Positions 24,971-32,482 of a stretch of DNA of 64,000 nt are shown here, in pieces. The notes under the pieces were generated by a model, which ran no database searches, had not been told where the DNA came from, and worked only from the letters and a program-made list of their open reading frames with translations. Origin of the DNA: Planctomycetota bacterium (GTDB taxonomy: Bacteria > Planctomycetota > Planctomycetia > Pirellulales > Pirellulaceae); assembly GCA_963204915.1 (NCBI GenBank), contig CAUJHS010000076.1:226552-290551 (forward strand). Reading direction: 5' to 3'. The number at the start of each line of letters is the position of its first letter. Within the stretch, counting starts at the first letter, position 1. The translations under genes and the position numbers were made by a program.

Positions 24971-25957
24971 TTAGTAAAGGCGGTAATCGAGATTGCGACG
25001 CGGGTAGCCGAGGTAGTTACTGACGGCGTAGCTGTCGCCTTGCTTGAGCATCATGTCGATGATCTCAGCGTCGGCCCAAAAGCAGCCCTTCGGCGTTCCG
25101 AGAGCGTGTTCCGGGCCGTCTAACCAGTGAGCGCCCCAACTGTTCGCGATGCAGACGCCCTTGCGTCGGCTGATCGTGTCGATGCCCCATAGCAGCATCG
25201 AGTGATACCAAGGCTCCCGACTCATTGGCAGGAAGCCTTGGGCATCGGTCTTCATGTAGAAGCCGATGTTGGAGCACAGGAAGATGGGGTAGCCATTGGC
25301 GATCAGGTCGCACGCTTGCGACCAACTCTTAACCAACGTCACCGTGCGAACCGGGTGAGGCTTGGAATACGCCTCAAGCTCGTCGGGCACCCCGACTTTG
25401 AAGCTACCCCATTTCCGAGCCAGCTTAGCGGAATATTGCGTGAGGTCGTAATTGCGGTAACGGCCCCGCAGCAATACTCCATAATCGCGGACGTATTCAG
25501 CGGCCCACGTTCCGATGGTCCCATCGGTCGGCCTTCCTCGCCGGTCGATGCAAGCCTCGCCCTTGCCGATTTCGATGCGGCTTCCGCCGTAGATCGCCTC
25601 GGTCGAGCACTTCCCTCGCCACTCTTCGTTCTGTCGGAGAAACGCGATCTGGACAGCGGTTAGGGCGTCAACGCCCAGGCCGCAGGCTTGGCCCACGCAG
25701 TCGCCGATGCCTTGGATGTGCGGCTCGAACTCCTGCTTGATGACTTCCTCGTAGTACCGCCAGAGCAGCACCCGCTTGTTCTCGCCGGTGCCTCGGATGT
25801 ACCGATCATGCTGGCGATAGATGGGGCGTTGGATGGTTCGCCGTTGGGCGGCCCAGTCAAGCCAACCTGCGTAGATGGCTCGACCTTCAAAAGCGGGAAT
25901 CTGGCTTACCACCAATCCCGCTCCGACCACCAACAACTCACGGCGACTGAACATCAC
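24971..25957 (-). CDS. Tat-exported papain-like cysteine protease (328 aa)
   Basis: ATG 25957 (MMFSRRELLVVGAGLVVSQI) is a twin-arginine signal: SRREL followed by a hydrophobic core. The mature part has the papain triad in order: QGIGDCVGQACGLGVDAL (oxyanion Q and nucleophile C), EPWYHSMLLWGIDTIS (His) and CIANSWGAHW (Asn in the NSWG motif). Substrate could be cell-envelope protein. It lies next to a holin-like gene and a membrane-anchored protein, so a lysis or envelope-processing role is likely. A phage Tat-exported papain enzyme is unusual. Start overlaps the upstream stop. Confidence 0.85.
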   Translation of the reverse strand: MMFSRRELLVVGAGLVVSQIPAFEGRAIYAGWLDWAAQRRTIQRPIYRQHDRYIRGTGENKRVLLWRYYEEVIKQEFEPHIQGIGDCVGQACGLGVDALTAVQIAFLRQNEEWRGKCSTEAIYGGSRIEIGKGEACIDRRGRPTDGTIGTWAAEYVRDYGVLLRGRYRNYDLTQYSAKLARKWGSFKVGVPDELEAYSKPHPVRTVTLVKSWSQACDLIANGYPIFLCSNIGFYMKTDAQGFLPMSREPWYHSMLLWGIDTISRRKGVCIANSWGAHWLDGPEHALGTPKGCFWADAEIIDMMLKQGDSYAVSNYLGYPRRNLDYRLY

Positions 25958-26754
25958 ATCGACTCCGCGTAGCCTCGCAAGGCTTCACCTATGGCTCGCC
26001 ACATTTCGGCATGGGCGTCGGCGTCGTCGAGCTTGCCCGCCTTACCCATTGCGTTTAATTCAGCCCGCAGGCTTTCTAAGAAGGGCGCCCAGACTTGCCC
26101 GCCTGCGTCACCGAGAGCGGCGCGGTTGGCCGTCTTCGTCACTTCGAGGATTTCGTCGGGCGTCTTAATCACGCCGGAAGAGATGGTCGCGGCCACGCTG
26201 ATGAAGCTCTGCGAGAGCTTTAAGGCGTCGTCCCGCTTGGTCGGCGACTCGACCGCCTCACACCACGAAACGACCTTCATTGAGAAATCGTTCGCCGGTC
26301 CCGGCGTGGGTGTTGGGCCAGGCGTCGGGGCCGGGCTGCCGACTCCAACTTGAATCGTGTGCGTCTTGACTTCGACCTTGCCGTCCTTTGCAACCGCCAG
26401 CACGAACATGAACTTGCCAGGACTGCCGCTACTGAACACCGCGCGGCGGCCACCGTCGATCTGCAAGAAGTTGTCCGTCGCGGGGATTACCTGCCAACTG
26501 AAACTCGTGGCGTCGCCGTCAGCGGCCAGGACCACAAGCTCGCCCGGCTTCACCTTGTCCGGGGCGACGATCTCGACCAGCCCATCGGGCTTGGGCGTCG
26601 GGGCAGGCGTCGGGGCAGGAGCAGGTTGCGGATCAACCTGCACCGTGTCGTCTTTGTCCGGCTTGGCCGCGCGATTCGTGTAGGTGACGGCACCGATCAA
26701 GATGGACAGCACGAGCGCAGCAGCGCCCGCGTAACCAGCAATCTTCTCCTTCAT
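25954..26754 (-). CDS. Membrane-anchored protein with Ig/PKD-like domain (266 aa)
   Basis: ATG 26754 (MKEKIAGYAGAAALVLSILI): one N-terminal membrane helix. Then a Pro/Ala/Thr linker, a beta-sandwich-like domain (DKVKPGELVVLAADGDATSF, FLQIDGGRRAVFSSGSPGKF, KTHTIQVGVGSP), a second Pro/Gly/Thr linker and a helical C-terminus (LGDAGGQVWAPFLESLRAEL). Likely exported with most of the chain outside the membrane. Coupled by overlap to the protease gene, so probably works with it in envelope disruption. Not assigned to a named family. Confidence 0.7.
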   Translation of the reverse strand: MKEKIAGYAGAAALVLSILIGAVTYTNRAAKPDKDDTVQVDPQPAPAPTPAPTPKPDGLVEIVAPDKVKPGELVVLAADGDATSFSWQVIPATDNFLQIDGGRRAVFSSGSPGKFMFVLAVAKDGKVEVKTHTIQVGVGSPAPTPGPTPTPGPANDFSMKVVSWCEAVESPTKRDDALKLSQSFISVAATISSGVIKTPDEILEVTKTANRAALGDAGGQVWAPFLESLRAELNAMGKAGKLDDADAHAEMWRAIGEALRGYAESM

Positions 26755-26957
26755 GTTTTGTTCTCGGAGCAGGATAAGGGGGACGTGGTCGGGATGCGTC
26801 CATCATCCGACCGAAAACGCAGCTTCACTCGTTGGCTGCGACCATGATATTTTTCTTGAGCCTCGGCCCAACAGTCTTCGCAGCGGTTGCCAGGGGTGAA
26901 ACGAACTGGCCTGCCGCACTTACAGATTGGAAGCTGAGACAAACGAGTGTTCCGCAA
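26751..26957 (-). CDS. Zinc-ribbon mini-protein (68 aa)
   Basis: TTG 26957 start; its stop overlaps the ATG of the next gene. Contains C-K-C-G-R-P then R-C-E-D-C-W (four Cys spaced like a treble clef or ribbon) followed by a basic segment (HGRSQRVKLRFRSDDGRIP). Could bind nucleic acid. No clear ribosome-binding site; gene call rests on the overlap and Cys spacing. Confidence 0.55.
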   Translation of the reverse strand: MRNTRLSQLPICKCGRPVRFTPGNRCEDCWAEAQEKYHGRSQRVKLRFRSDDGRIPTTSPLSCSENKT

Positions 26958-27083
26958 GAGTGAAAGAATGGCCGACCTTCATAACCCGCGCGGGCAGGTC
27001 GGCGCAGCCGGCTCAGAGCGAGCCGGTAAAGGTAAGAGGTTGAGAATTCAGCCGAGTCCGGCTGGCGTTGTAATTGGAGAGAA

Positions 27084-27287
27084 TTACTTCTCCCACACCG
27101 GGATCGTGGTGACGAACCGCAGGGCGACGTTCAGCACGCCGATTGCGGCCACAAGGCCCGCGACGACGCCGGGGTACGCAGCGATGACTTCATGTCCTTG
27201 CAGGTAGCCGAGCACGCCGACCACAACGGTCAGGCCGTTGACCACGATGGTCTTCGACTTCATCAGTTTCTTAACAAGGTCAAGCAT
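27084..27287 (-). CDS. Holin-like membrane protein (67 aa)
   Basis: ATG 27287 (MLDLVKKLMKSKTIVVNGLT) with GGAG about 10 bp upstream; an alternative ATG lies six codons earlier. Two hydrophobic segments (VVNGLTVVVGVLGYLQG and VAGLVAAIGVLNVALRFVTT) with a Lys-rich N-terminus. Size and shape are those of class II holins. Followed closely by other envelope-active genes. Confidence 0.65.
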   Translation of the reverse strand: MLDLVKKLMKSKTIVVNGLTVVVGVLGYLQGHEVIAAYPGVVAGLVAAIGVLNVALRFVTTIPVWEK

Positions 27288-27831
27288 GTTGTTTGGACTC
27301 CACATTGGAAGTAAGGGCGATGGACTCGAACATTCGCGAAGTGATCCGGTCCACCCGTTCCTCGTAGTTCGGGATACCGGCCAACTCGTCGATGATGATG
27401 GTTACGATGGTCTGGCCCAAGTTCAGCACAGTCGGCTTCGCGAGCAACGCATCCAAGTTCTGTTCCAACTGGACTGCTGATTTGACAAGACGCTCCATCG
27501 TCAAGAGTAGAGAGTTCAAAGGGCCGCAGGCCGCCAGGAGATCATTGTCGTCCTTAATGAGATTGAAGCGCTTCTCAATCAGCATGTGAGTAAGCGCGAT
27601 GGCGTCTTTTAGCTCGCGGATAGGCTCAGATTGTGCTTGAAGTTGGGCCAGCCTCCGCTTGTAATCGACCTGCGTGAGAAGATACGAACGAGTGTCTTCC
27701 TCGTTCTGCTTGCTGCGACCGCCGTGAGCCTTGCAGTAATCGGACCCTGGCTCAGCCACAGCCCGACACTGTCCGTCGGGAGCCGCGCCCTTGCAGCGGT
27801 TCGGATCGGCGGGGTTTTCGACGAGGTTCAT
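27280..27831 (-). CDS. Terminase small subunit-like protein with N-terminal HGG zinc motif (183 aa)
   Basis: ATG 27831 (MNLVENPADPNRCKGAAPDG). Starts with C-K-x(6)-C-R-A-x(7)-YCKAHGG, the Cys/His motif that opens many small-terminase-like and DNA-associated phage proteins. The rest is helical (YKRRLAQLQAQSEPIRELKD, LLTMERLVKSAVQLEQNLDA). First gene of the late minus-strand operon. Terminase role is inferred from motif and position. Confidence 0.6.
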   Translation of the reverse strand: MNLVENPADPNRCKGAAPDGQCRAVAEPGSDYCKAHGGRSKQNEEDTRSYLLTQVDYKRRLAQLQAQSEPIRELKDAIALTHMLIEKRFNLIKDDNDLLAACGPLNSLLLTMERLVKSAVQLEQNLDALLAKPTVLNLGQTIVTIIIDELAGIPNYEERVDRITSRMFESIALTSNVESKQHA

Positions 27832-27922
27832 CCTTGGTTCTTCTCTTGGTTGCGTTCGCGAATGCGCGACTTTCGATACCTGATAACATCAGGGCAAAAC
27901 GACCCGATTTTTCAGAACCAGA

Positions 27923-27998
27923 GGAAAATTTCTCAAAATCGTTACGATCACCGCGTCCAGACCATCTTTTGACGCGGGAAAACTTTCCGAAATCGTTC
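27923..27998. repeat. Pair of 22-bp direct repeats upstream of the late operon
   Basis: 27923-27944 and 27977-27998 are near-identical: on the minus strand AACGATTTTGAGAAATTTTC and AACGATTTCGGAAAGTTTTC. Centres are 54 bp apart. They sit ~90-170 bp upstream of the first late gene and are good candidates for activator or repressor sites controlling late transcription. Confidence 0.6.
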
Positions 27999-28071
27999 AT
28001 CCAAGGCGGGCCGACGCGGGTAACTGTGGTGCCAAGAGAACCACCTTCCGACCTACGGGAAATCAGTTACC

Positions 28072-28341
28072 ATGACGGCAAGAACCATCTGTGGAAGCAT
28101 CGACCGCCTGTTTGCTGACTCGACGAACCGGGTCGCGCTGGTCGAACTCAAGACGGTCGCGGCGCACGCCCGAAAGTACGTGCGGGCCTTGGAGGCGCAC
28201 GCGGACGAGTTCGAGGACGACGAAGACGAATTCGACGACTACGACGAGGACTTCGAGGATGACGAGGACTTCGACGACTTCGAGGACGACGAAGACGAAT
28301 ATTACGACGGTTACGACGACGAGGGAGACGACGAGTTTTAG
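28072..28341 (+). CDS. Small protein with hyperacidic tail (89 aa)
   Basis: ATG 28072 (MTARTICGSIDRLFADSTNR). About 45 normal residues including KTVAAHARKYVRALEAHADE are followed by 44 residues almost wholly Asp/Glu with periodic Phe/Tyr. The opposite strand is also open because of codon bias and is a shadow. Such tails occur in DNA mimics and histone-chaperone-like proteins. Placed at the early/late switch region. No family recognised. Confidence 0.65.
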   Translation: MTARTICGSIDRLFADSTNRVALVELKTVAAHARKYVRALEAHADEFEDDEDEFDDYDEDFEDDEDFDDFEDDEDEYYDGYDDEGDDEF

Positions 28342-28367
28342 GCTGCGGCCCAACTAGCTTCCTAGCT

Positions 28368-28432
28368 AAATTGGCTTGACTAGCTTGATCTACGGTATAA
28401 ACTTACCGTGGGTAGTCTAGTCAAGCCAATTT
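28368..28432. promoter_or_regulatory. Symmetric divergent promoter/operator
   Basis: A perfect 16-bp inverted repeat (AAATTGGCTTGACTAG at 28368-28383, complement at 28417-28432) places a TTGACT -35 box in each arm, one for each strand. Within it a second palindrome (ACGGTA 28392-28397, TACCGT 28404-28409) brackets the -10 region. Plus strand: TTGACT 28376-28381, 16 bp, TAAACT 28398-28403. Minus strand: TTGACT 28424-28419 with TTTATA at 17 bp. The plus promoter serves the gene at 28452; the minus one would read against 28072-28341 toward the late operon. Confidence 0.75.
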
Positions 28433-28451
28433 CATGCGCGGGAGGTAAACG

Positions 28452-28946
28452 ATGATCGAATTTATTCTGCCGAACGGAATGCAGATCAAGTGCGAGACAC
28501 TTGAGGAAGCCAAGGTGGTCGCCAAAGAGTTCGCGGGGAAGATCGACGACGTGCTCACGCACCCGCCTCGCGGGCCGGGCGTCGGTCGGCCCAGGAAGCC
28601 GATTTCCTCGAAAAGCAAGGATGCTCGCTCGCCCGGCAGCGGGCCGGAAGAGTCGTGGGCCAGGGCACTCTGGTACGTCTTTAAGAACGACGGCGTCACC
28701 CGCAATGAGGCTCGAACGGTACTGGCGAAGATGAAGAAGAACGAGCCACAGAAGTATTACGCCCTGGATCAGCAGTTCCGCGAGTGGGAAGGCAAGCTAG
28801 GCGACTGGTACGGGAACAAGCACAAGAAGCCCAAGGAAGAGGCGATCACGGAGCTACGTCAGATAGGCAGGGAGCAGCAGGAAGCGTTCTTCGAGATCGC
28901 CCGCGAGTTCGAGAAGGCCGAGAAGCCGGACAAGAAGAAGCGGTAA
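28452..28946 (+). CDS. Basic/acidic helical protein with AT-hook-like motif, possible regulator (164 aa)
   Basis: ATG 28452 with GGGAGG upstream (MIEFILPNGMQIKCETLEEA). After a short alpha/beta start comes GPGVGRPRKPISSKSK, an AT-hook-like GRPRK core. A helical domain follows (DGVTRNEARTVLAKMKKNEP, KYYALDQQFREWEGKLGDWY) with a Lys-rich end. Its promoter is embedded in the symmetric operator, which would fit autoregulation. Function inferred only. Confidence 0.65.
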   Translation: MIEFILPNGMQIKCETLEEAKVVAKEFAGKIDDVLTHPPRGPGVGRPRKPISSKSKDARSPGSGPEESWARALWYVFKNDGVTRNEARTVLAKMKKNEPQKYYALDQQFREWEGKLGDWYGNKHKKPKEEAITELRQIGREQQEAFFEIAREFEKAEKPDKKKR

Positions 28947-28953
28947 ATGAATA

Positions 28954-28974
28954 GGGCCGGGTTCGACCCGGCCC
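28954..28974. terminator. Bidirectional terminator between convergent operons
   Basis: Stem GGGCCGGGT-TCG-ACCCGGCCC, followed on the plus strand by TTTTCGTTT and on the minus strand by TATTCATTT. It separates the genes ending at 28946 (+) and 28982 (-). Confidence 0.85.
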
Positions 28975-28981
28975 TTTTCGT

Positions 28982-29353
28982 TTACTGGTAGAGCGACGCT
29001 TGCAGGCGTCGTTGTATCGCTTCGGGGTCGATCAAAACCCCGACCACTTCACAGCGGCCATCCTTCTTTGTGACAGCCGCTTCCCATTGCACCCGCTGGC
29101 CGTTGATGTCCACCCAGGACTGGACGATGAACGCGCCCTCTTCAAACTTGATCTCGCCGTGGTCCGGGTAGAACGGCTGTACTGAGGAACCCGCCTCTTC
29201 TTGGATTTGCTTCGTGGCGGCGACCTTGGCCGCCTCCCACACATCGTTGTTCCGGTTCGTGAACCTGTAGGCGGCGACGCCGCACGCCAGGGTCAATATT
29301 CCTCCGGTAGCAAGATGCAGGTGGAGCTTCGGTCTGCCTCGGTGATAACCCAT
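28982..29353 (-). CDS. Single-pass membrane protein (123 aa)
   Basis: ATG 29353. One hydrophobic stretch (LATGGILTLACGVAAYRF) after a basic start, then a small domain with VWEAAKVAATKQIQEEAGSS and FIVQSWVDINGQRVQWEAAV. The last part resembles a cystatin-like or secreted beta domain. Overlaps the preceding gene by 61 bp. Last gene of the operon. Unknown. Confidence 0.6.
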   Translation of the reverse strand: MGYHRGRPKLHLHLATGGILTLACGVAAYRFTNRNNDVWEAAKVAATKQIQEEAGSSVQPFYPDHGEIKFEEGAFIVQSWVDINGQRVQWEAAVTKKDGRCEVVGVLIDPEAIQRRLQASLYQ

Positions 29354-29565
29354 ATCTTCACCCCCTTCTTCGTGTGATACACGGAAAAGATACGAAAGCC
29401 CTCTTTCAAGGATAGCTCATTCTCTGTCCTATCCTCGGCATCACAGTCACCCCAGTCACCGTTGACGTGCCGAGCGAGAAACTCTTGCGGCCCTTGGCCC
29501 GCGTCCGTCAACGCTTCCAGAGCGCCGGGAGTAGCAACAGTCCGCCCCAACGAAAACTTCGCCAT
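29293..29565 (-). CDS. Conserved small protein of unknown function (90 aa)
   Basis: ATG 29565 (MAKFSLGRTVATPGALEALT). The sequence FLARHVNGDWGDCDAEDRTE ... VKIWVITEADRSSTCILLPE matches a small family I have seen repeatedly in plasmids and genomic islands, always with 'ATPGALE', 'HxxGDWG' and 'ITEADRSxTxxLLPxEY'. Its function is not known to me. Its presence shows the accessory region draws on a plasmid/phage gene pool. Confidence 0.75.
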   Translation of the reverse strand: MAKFSLGRTVATPGALEALTDAGQGPQEFLARHVNGDWGDCDAEDRTENELSLKEGFRIFSVYHTKKGVKIWVITEADRSSTCILLPEEY

Positions 29566-29634
29566 GTGAAGTACCCCAAGAAAAGTGAAAACCGGCTTAC
29601 GCCGGTCGAGAAGTCGGTTATCTCTGGTGCTTAA

Positions 29635-31071
29635 TCAACGGAACAACTCCGGTTTCGTGAGGGCGAGCCGCGTCATCTTCGCGCCGAGCATCGTCAGCGC
29701 GTCGTAATACTCGCGGCTCAAGTGGTCGTTGCTGTAATGGTGGCCGTACTCGTGGATTACCAAGTCGATCACTTCGTCGCTGATCCCGTTGTCGAAGAAC
29801 TTGTGACCGACCCGCATCAAGTTGAACGTCAGTTCGCGGTCGCCGTAGGTCGCGTTGTAATTCCAACCGAACTCGCGAGCGATCTGGACATTGACATCGC
29901 AGCCGAGAATCTCGCGTGCTACATCCTTTGCGAACGCCACGACTCGGCGCATCCCTGGCGTCCACTCGGACTCAGGGATTACGTTCACCGGCCTGCCGCC
30001 GTCCGCGTAAGGCTTGGGGCTTGGCGTCACTTCACCAGCCGGGGGCAAGACGCCAGCTTTGCGGGCGTTCCGCCACTCGTCGCCCGACAGGTTGCCGCCG
30101 TAGATCACGGGGCGGCCATCGGCCATTGCTCGCTTGTTCGCTTCGGGATCGGATGGGTCGTAGGCGACCGCGTTGGCCCCGAACCGCTCGGTTATTGCTT
30201 TCTTTACCGCTTCGGGAGCGGCGCGCTCATCACTGCACGCCTCTTTCACCCAGGTCGTCGCGGCGTCGTCTTTCGTGATCTTGTCGTAGGTGGCATTGAG
30301 CACCGCCACACGGATCGCACGGAGGTAGGCCGAGGGCACGTTGTCCCGGTCCATGTTGAGTGGCACCTTCTGCTGCACGTCAACGTGGTACTTGTCGCCC
30401 GTCTCAACGACCGGGATGCCCATTTCGTAGAGCATAGGCGTCTCGTCCGACACCGGCTCGTGGATACGAACCAGGGTTTTGCGCGTCGTCGGCTTGAGAA
30501 CGCCTTCCTCGTTTGAAACCAGCGTGGGCAGCGTGCATTCAAACTCGGTAACTGCCTTCCGGCAGGGTATCTCTTGCCCGTTGACGAAAGTGCGCACACT
30601 ATGCGGCACGATCACGCGGTAGGCTGCATCAATAACCTCGTTCATTTCGGCTCGCGTCATGGGGATTTCGACCGAAACGACCGATCCGGCGTCCCGCTTG
30701 CATCGCGACTCAACGCGACCGTGTTCGTTAAACTCGACGGTGCCCTTGGTTGTCTCGATGTAGGCTCGCTTGGCCAGGGCGAGCACGAGCTTCTCGCCCA
30801 TGTTGAAGCGGCCGCGCTTCTCGGCGTCCGACTTCTTGACGCTTTCGGCGAAGAGCGTGTAAGCGTGCGTGATGTCCTGAAAGCCTTCCGGGTTGTCGTC
30901 TTCGACGGTTATCTGCACGCTCCGCGATCCTTCCACGGGCGCAACGGTCACGTCCACTCGGCTCGTCGCCTCGTCCCAGGCGTTTTGAAGCAGTTCGCAA
31001 AGCACGAACGACTTCGAGCGGCCCTCCATCAGCTTCGCAAGACCCTTCTTATCGACGTTGAACCAACTCAT
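29635..31071 (-). CDS. GHKL ATPase with C-terminal HExxH metallopeptidase motif (478 aa)
   Basis: ATG 31071 (MSWFNVDKKGLAKLMEGRSK). N-terminal GHKL/HSP90-type ATP site: VLCELLQNAWDEATS (N box), VEDDNPEGFQDITHAYTLFA (G1-like) and KRGRFNMGEKLVLALAKRAY (lid with G-x-G-like F-N-M-G-E-K). C-terminal ~120 residues: VDLVIHEYGHHYSNDHLS, a zinc HExxH with a further His, resembling gluzincin/metzincin helices. The combination suggests an ATP-switched protease or a chaperone-like sensor. A second GHKL gene with a related tail lies at 33775-35169 in the same operon. Known domain types; this fusion's job is inferred. Confidence 0.8.
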   Translation of the reverse strand: MSWFNVDKKGLAKLMEGRSKSFVLCELLQNAWDEATSRVDVTVAPVEGSRSVQITVEDDNPEGFQDITHAYTLFAESVKKSDAEKRGRFNMGEKLVLALAKRAYIETTKGTVEFNEHGRVESRCKRDAGSVVSVEIPMTRAEMNEVIDAAYRVIVPHSVRTFVNGQEIPCRKAVTEFECTLPTLVSNEEGVLKPTTRKTLVRIHEPVSDETPMLYEMGIPVVETGDKYHVDVQQKVPLNMDRDNVPSAYLRAIRVAVLNATYDKITKDDAATTWVKEACSDERAAPEAVKKAITERFGANAVAYDPSDPEANKRAMADGRPVIYGGNLSGDEWRNARKAGVLPPAGEVTPSPKPYADGGRPVNVIPESEWTPGMRRVVAFAKDVAREILGCDVNVQIAREFGWNYNATYGDRELTFNLMRVGHKFFDNGISDEVIDLVIHEYGHHYSNDHLSREYYDALTMLGAKMTRLALTKPELFR

Positions 31072-31259
31072 GCTTGCTCTCCGAGGACTTCTTCTTTCAC
31101 CCGCTCGATGCGAAACTCCAAGTCTTCCAGACATCCGCCAAGGTCCGATTCCATCGACTTGCCATCGTGGAAGTAGGGCGGGTATTGTTCGAGAAATTCG
31201 AGCACGCTTTGCGCGGTCTCGACGAGGTACTTGACCAGTTGTTTCTCTTGTTCGTTCAT
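31068..31259 (-). CDS. Small helical protein (63 aa)
   Basis: ATG 31259 (MNEQEKQLVKYLVETAQSVL); stop overlaps the ATG of the GHKL gene (ATGA), so the two are translationally coupled. Helical and acidic (EDLEFRIERVKEEVLGE). Unknown. Confidence 0.6.
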   Translation of the reverse strand: MNEQEKQLVKYLVETAQSVLEFLEQYPPYFHDGKSMESDLGGCLEDLEFRIERVKEEVLGEQA

Positions 31260-31543
31260 TGTTCACCGCAGGCTATCGGGTCCAAAAGGTCGCGCGGGTA
31301 GCCGCCATTTTCCATTTGATTCAACGCCCATTCCAGCGGGCTAAAGATCGAGGGTACGACCGGCTTGACCTTGCCCCAACGCAGCAGGAAACCGAGCCAC
31401 AGGACACGGACGACAAAGCCGTGCGTCCAGCCCTTGTGGCACCCCTTCCAGGCAGTGAACTTGCTCTTTGGGCTGATCCGCGGCGCGAGGTACAGAGTTG
31501 TGGTGAACCGCTCGTACTTGAACGTGATGTCCACTGGCGGCAT
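31256..31543 (-). CDS. Hypothetical protein, basic and aromatic (95 aa)
   Basis: ATG 31543 (MPPVDITFKYERFTTTLYLA). Contains KGCHKGWTHGFVVRVLWLGF and SPLEWALNQMENGGYPRDLL. Overlaps neighbours by 4 bp on each side. Not recognised. Confidence 0.55.
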   Translation of the reverse strand: MPPVDITFKYERFTTTLYLAPRISPKSKFTAWKGCHKGWTHGFVVRVLWLGFLLRWGKVKPVVPSIFSPLEWALNQMENGGYPRDLLDPIACGEQ

Positions 31544-31743
31544 TACTTCTTCTTCCTCGTGCGTTTCGGCGGCGGCGGAACGTAGGTTGGCTTCTCGTAG
31601 ATATGTTTGGTGTAGAACCGAACCAGCCCCGCTTTGCCCTCGTTCGCTTCGGCCTTCGTGTCGTAAGGGCCGAAGGGACCGTCCGGGTGTCCTTCGAGCC
31701 AGTATTCGTCGTCACGAAGGACCGGATCGAGATTGAAGTTCAT
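31543..31743 (-). CDS. Hypothetical protein (66 aa)
   Basis: ATG 31743 (MNFNLDPVLRDDEYWLEGHP). Includes GPFGPYDTKAEANEGKAGLV, a small motif reminiscent of 'DUF'-type phage early proteins, and a basic C-terminus (KRTRKKK). Overlaps the upstream membrane gene. Confidence 0.55.
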   Translation of the reverse strand: MNFNLDPVLRDDEYWLEGHPDGPFGPYDTKAEANEGKAGLVRFYTKHIYEKPTYVPPPPKRTRKKK

Positions 31744-31904
31744 CGGATTGGCGGATACCTCTTGTCCGAGAAGGAGAACCAAAGGAAGAAACTGGAAAAC
31801 AGGATCAGAACGACCCCTACGGGCGACCCGCACATCCAGCAGATTGCGCCGATGACTAGGATGATGCCCAAGAAAACAGCCAGACAGTTGCCGATGAATT
31901 CCAT
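31740..31904 (-). CDS. Two-helix membrane peptide (54 aa)
   Basis: ATG 31904 (MEFIGNCLAVFLGIILVIGA) with CTGGGG upstream. Two hydrophobic segments (FLGIILVIGAICWMC and GVVLILFSSFFLWFSF). First gene after the promoter at 31940-31968. Unknown; possibly a superinfection or membrane-modifying peptide. Confidence 0.6.
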   Translation of the reverse strand: MEFIGNCLAVFLGIILVIGAICWMCGSPVGVVLILFSSFFLWFSFSDKRYPPIR

Positions 31905-31939
31905 AAGCTGCCCCAGGTGGTTCGTCGTGCCTCTACTCA

Positions 31940-31968
31940 ATTATGCACTACGCCACCTAGCTAGTCAA
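31940..31968 (-). promoter_or_regulatory. CTAGCTAG-class promoter
   Basis: TTGACT (31968-31963), 17 bp spacer starting AGCTAGG, CATAAT (31945-31940). The transcript start sequence TTGAGTAGAGGCA recurs at the 48.9 kb promoter. Confidence 0.8.
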
Positions 31969-31982
31969 TCTAATTTCAGCAA

Positions 31983-32288
31983 CTATTTCGGCAACTCGCC
32001 CAATTCTGCGAGCAGCAGTTCGTCTTCCAAGTGCGGGGCGACATTCTTGTACTTGTCGATGATCGCCCGGTACTGGTCGGCTCGTCTCGCGCGATCCTTC
32101 GCCTCACTCGGCGTCGTAACGCGCAAGATCGCCATGTGAACGTCAACGAGTTCGCCTTTCCAATACGTGCGAAGCGTAACCCGGTTGCCCATCACGGTGA
32201 CGCCGAAGCTATGGGCCAACGTGAGCCGCATATGTTCGAGCACTTCGGCGACTTCGCCCTTGTGCTGCATTTCGTAGATGTCGGGCAT
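31983..32288 (-). CDS. Hypothetical early protein (101 aa)
   Basis: ATG 32288, overlapping the stop of the gene upstream. Alpha/beta start (MPDIYEMQHKGEVAEVLEHM, TVMGNRVTLRTYWKGE) then helical (KDRARRADQYRAIIDKYKNV). Unknown. Confidence 0.55.
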   Translation of the reverse strand: MPDIYEMQHKGEVAEVLEHMRLTLAHSFGVTVMGNRVTLRTYWKGELVDVHMAILRVTTPSEAKDRARRADQYRAIIDKYKNVAPHLEDELLLAELGELPK

Positions 32289-32482
32289 TACGGGTTCTCC
32301 AATTTGTCGCGGGTTCCCATTAGGTCGAACATGGTTTGACGGAGCGTGAGCCGGTATTCCGGGGTTAAGTCGTCATGGCCCCAACACTCGCCGACCACGA
32401 TCTCGTTCAGTGCGTCGATAGCAGACTTGACGTGGCCCTTAACGCTGTCCAGTTGCTCGTCAGCGGTTGTTCTTACGCTCAT
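32288..32482 (-). CDS. Small helical protein (64 aa)
   Basis: ATG 32482 (MSVRTTADEQLDSVKGHVKS), 4-bp overlap with the TadE-like gene. LTPEYRLTLRQTMFDLMGTR suggests a helical bundle. Unknown. Confidence 0.55.
   Translation of the reverse strand: MSVRTTADEQLDSVKGHVKSAIDALNEIVVGECWGHDDLTPEYRLTLRQTMFDLMGTRDKLENP

Noticed and set aside
28063..28353. Hydrophobic Val-rich frame on the minus strand
   Set aside because: Shadow of the Asp/Glu-rich codons of the acidic gene.
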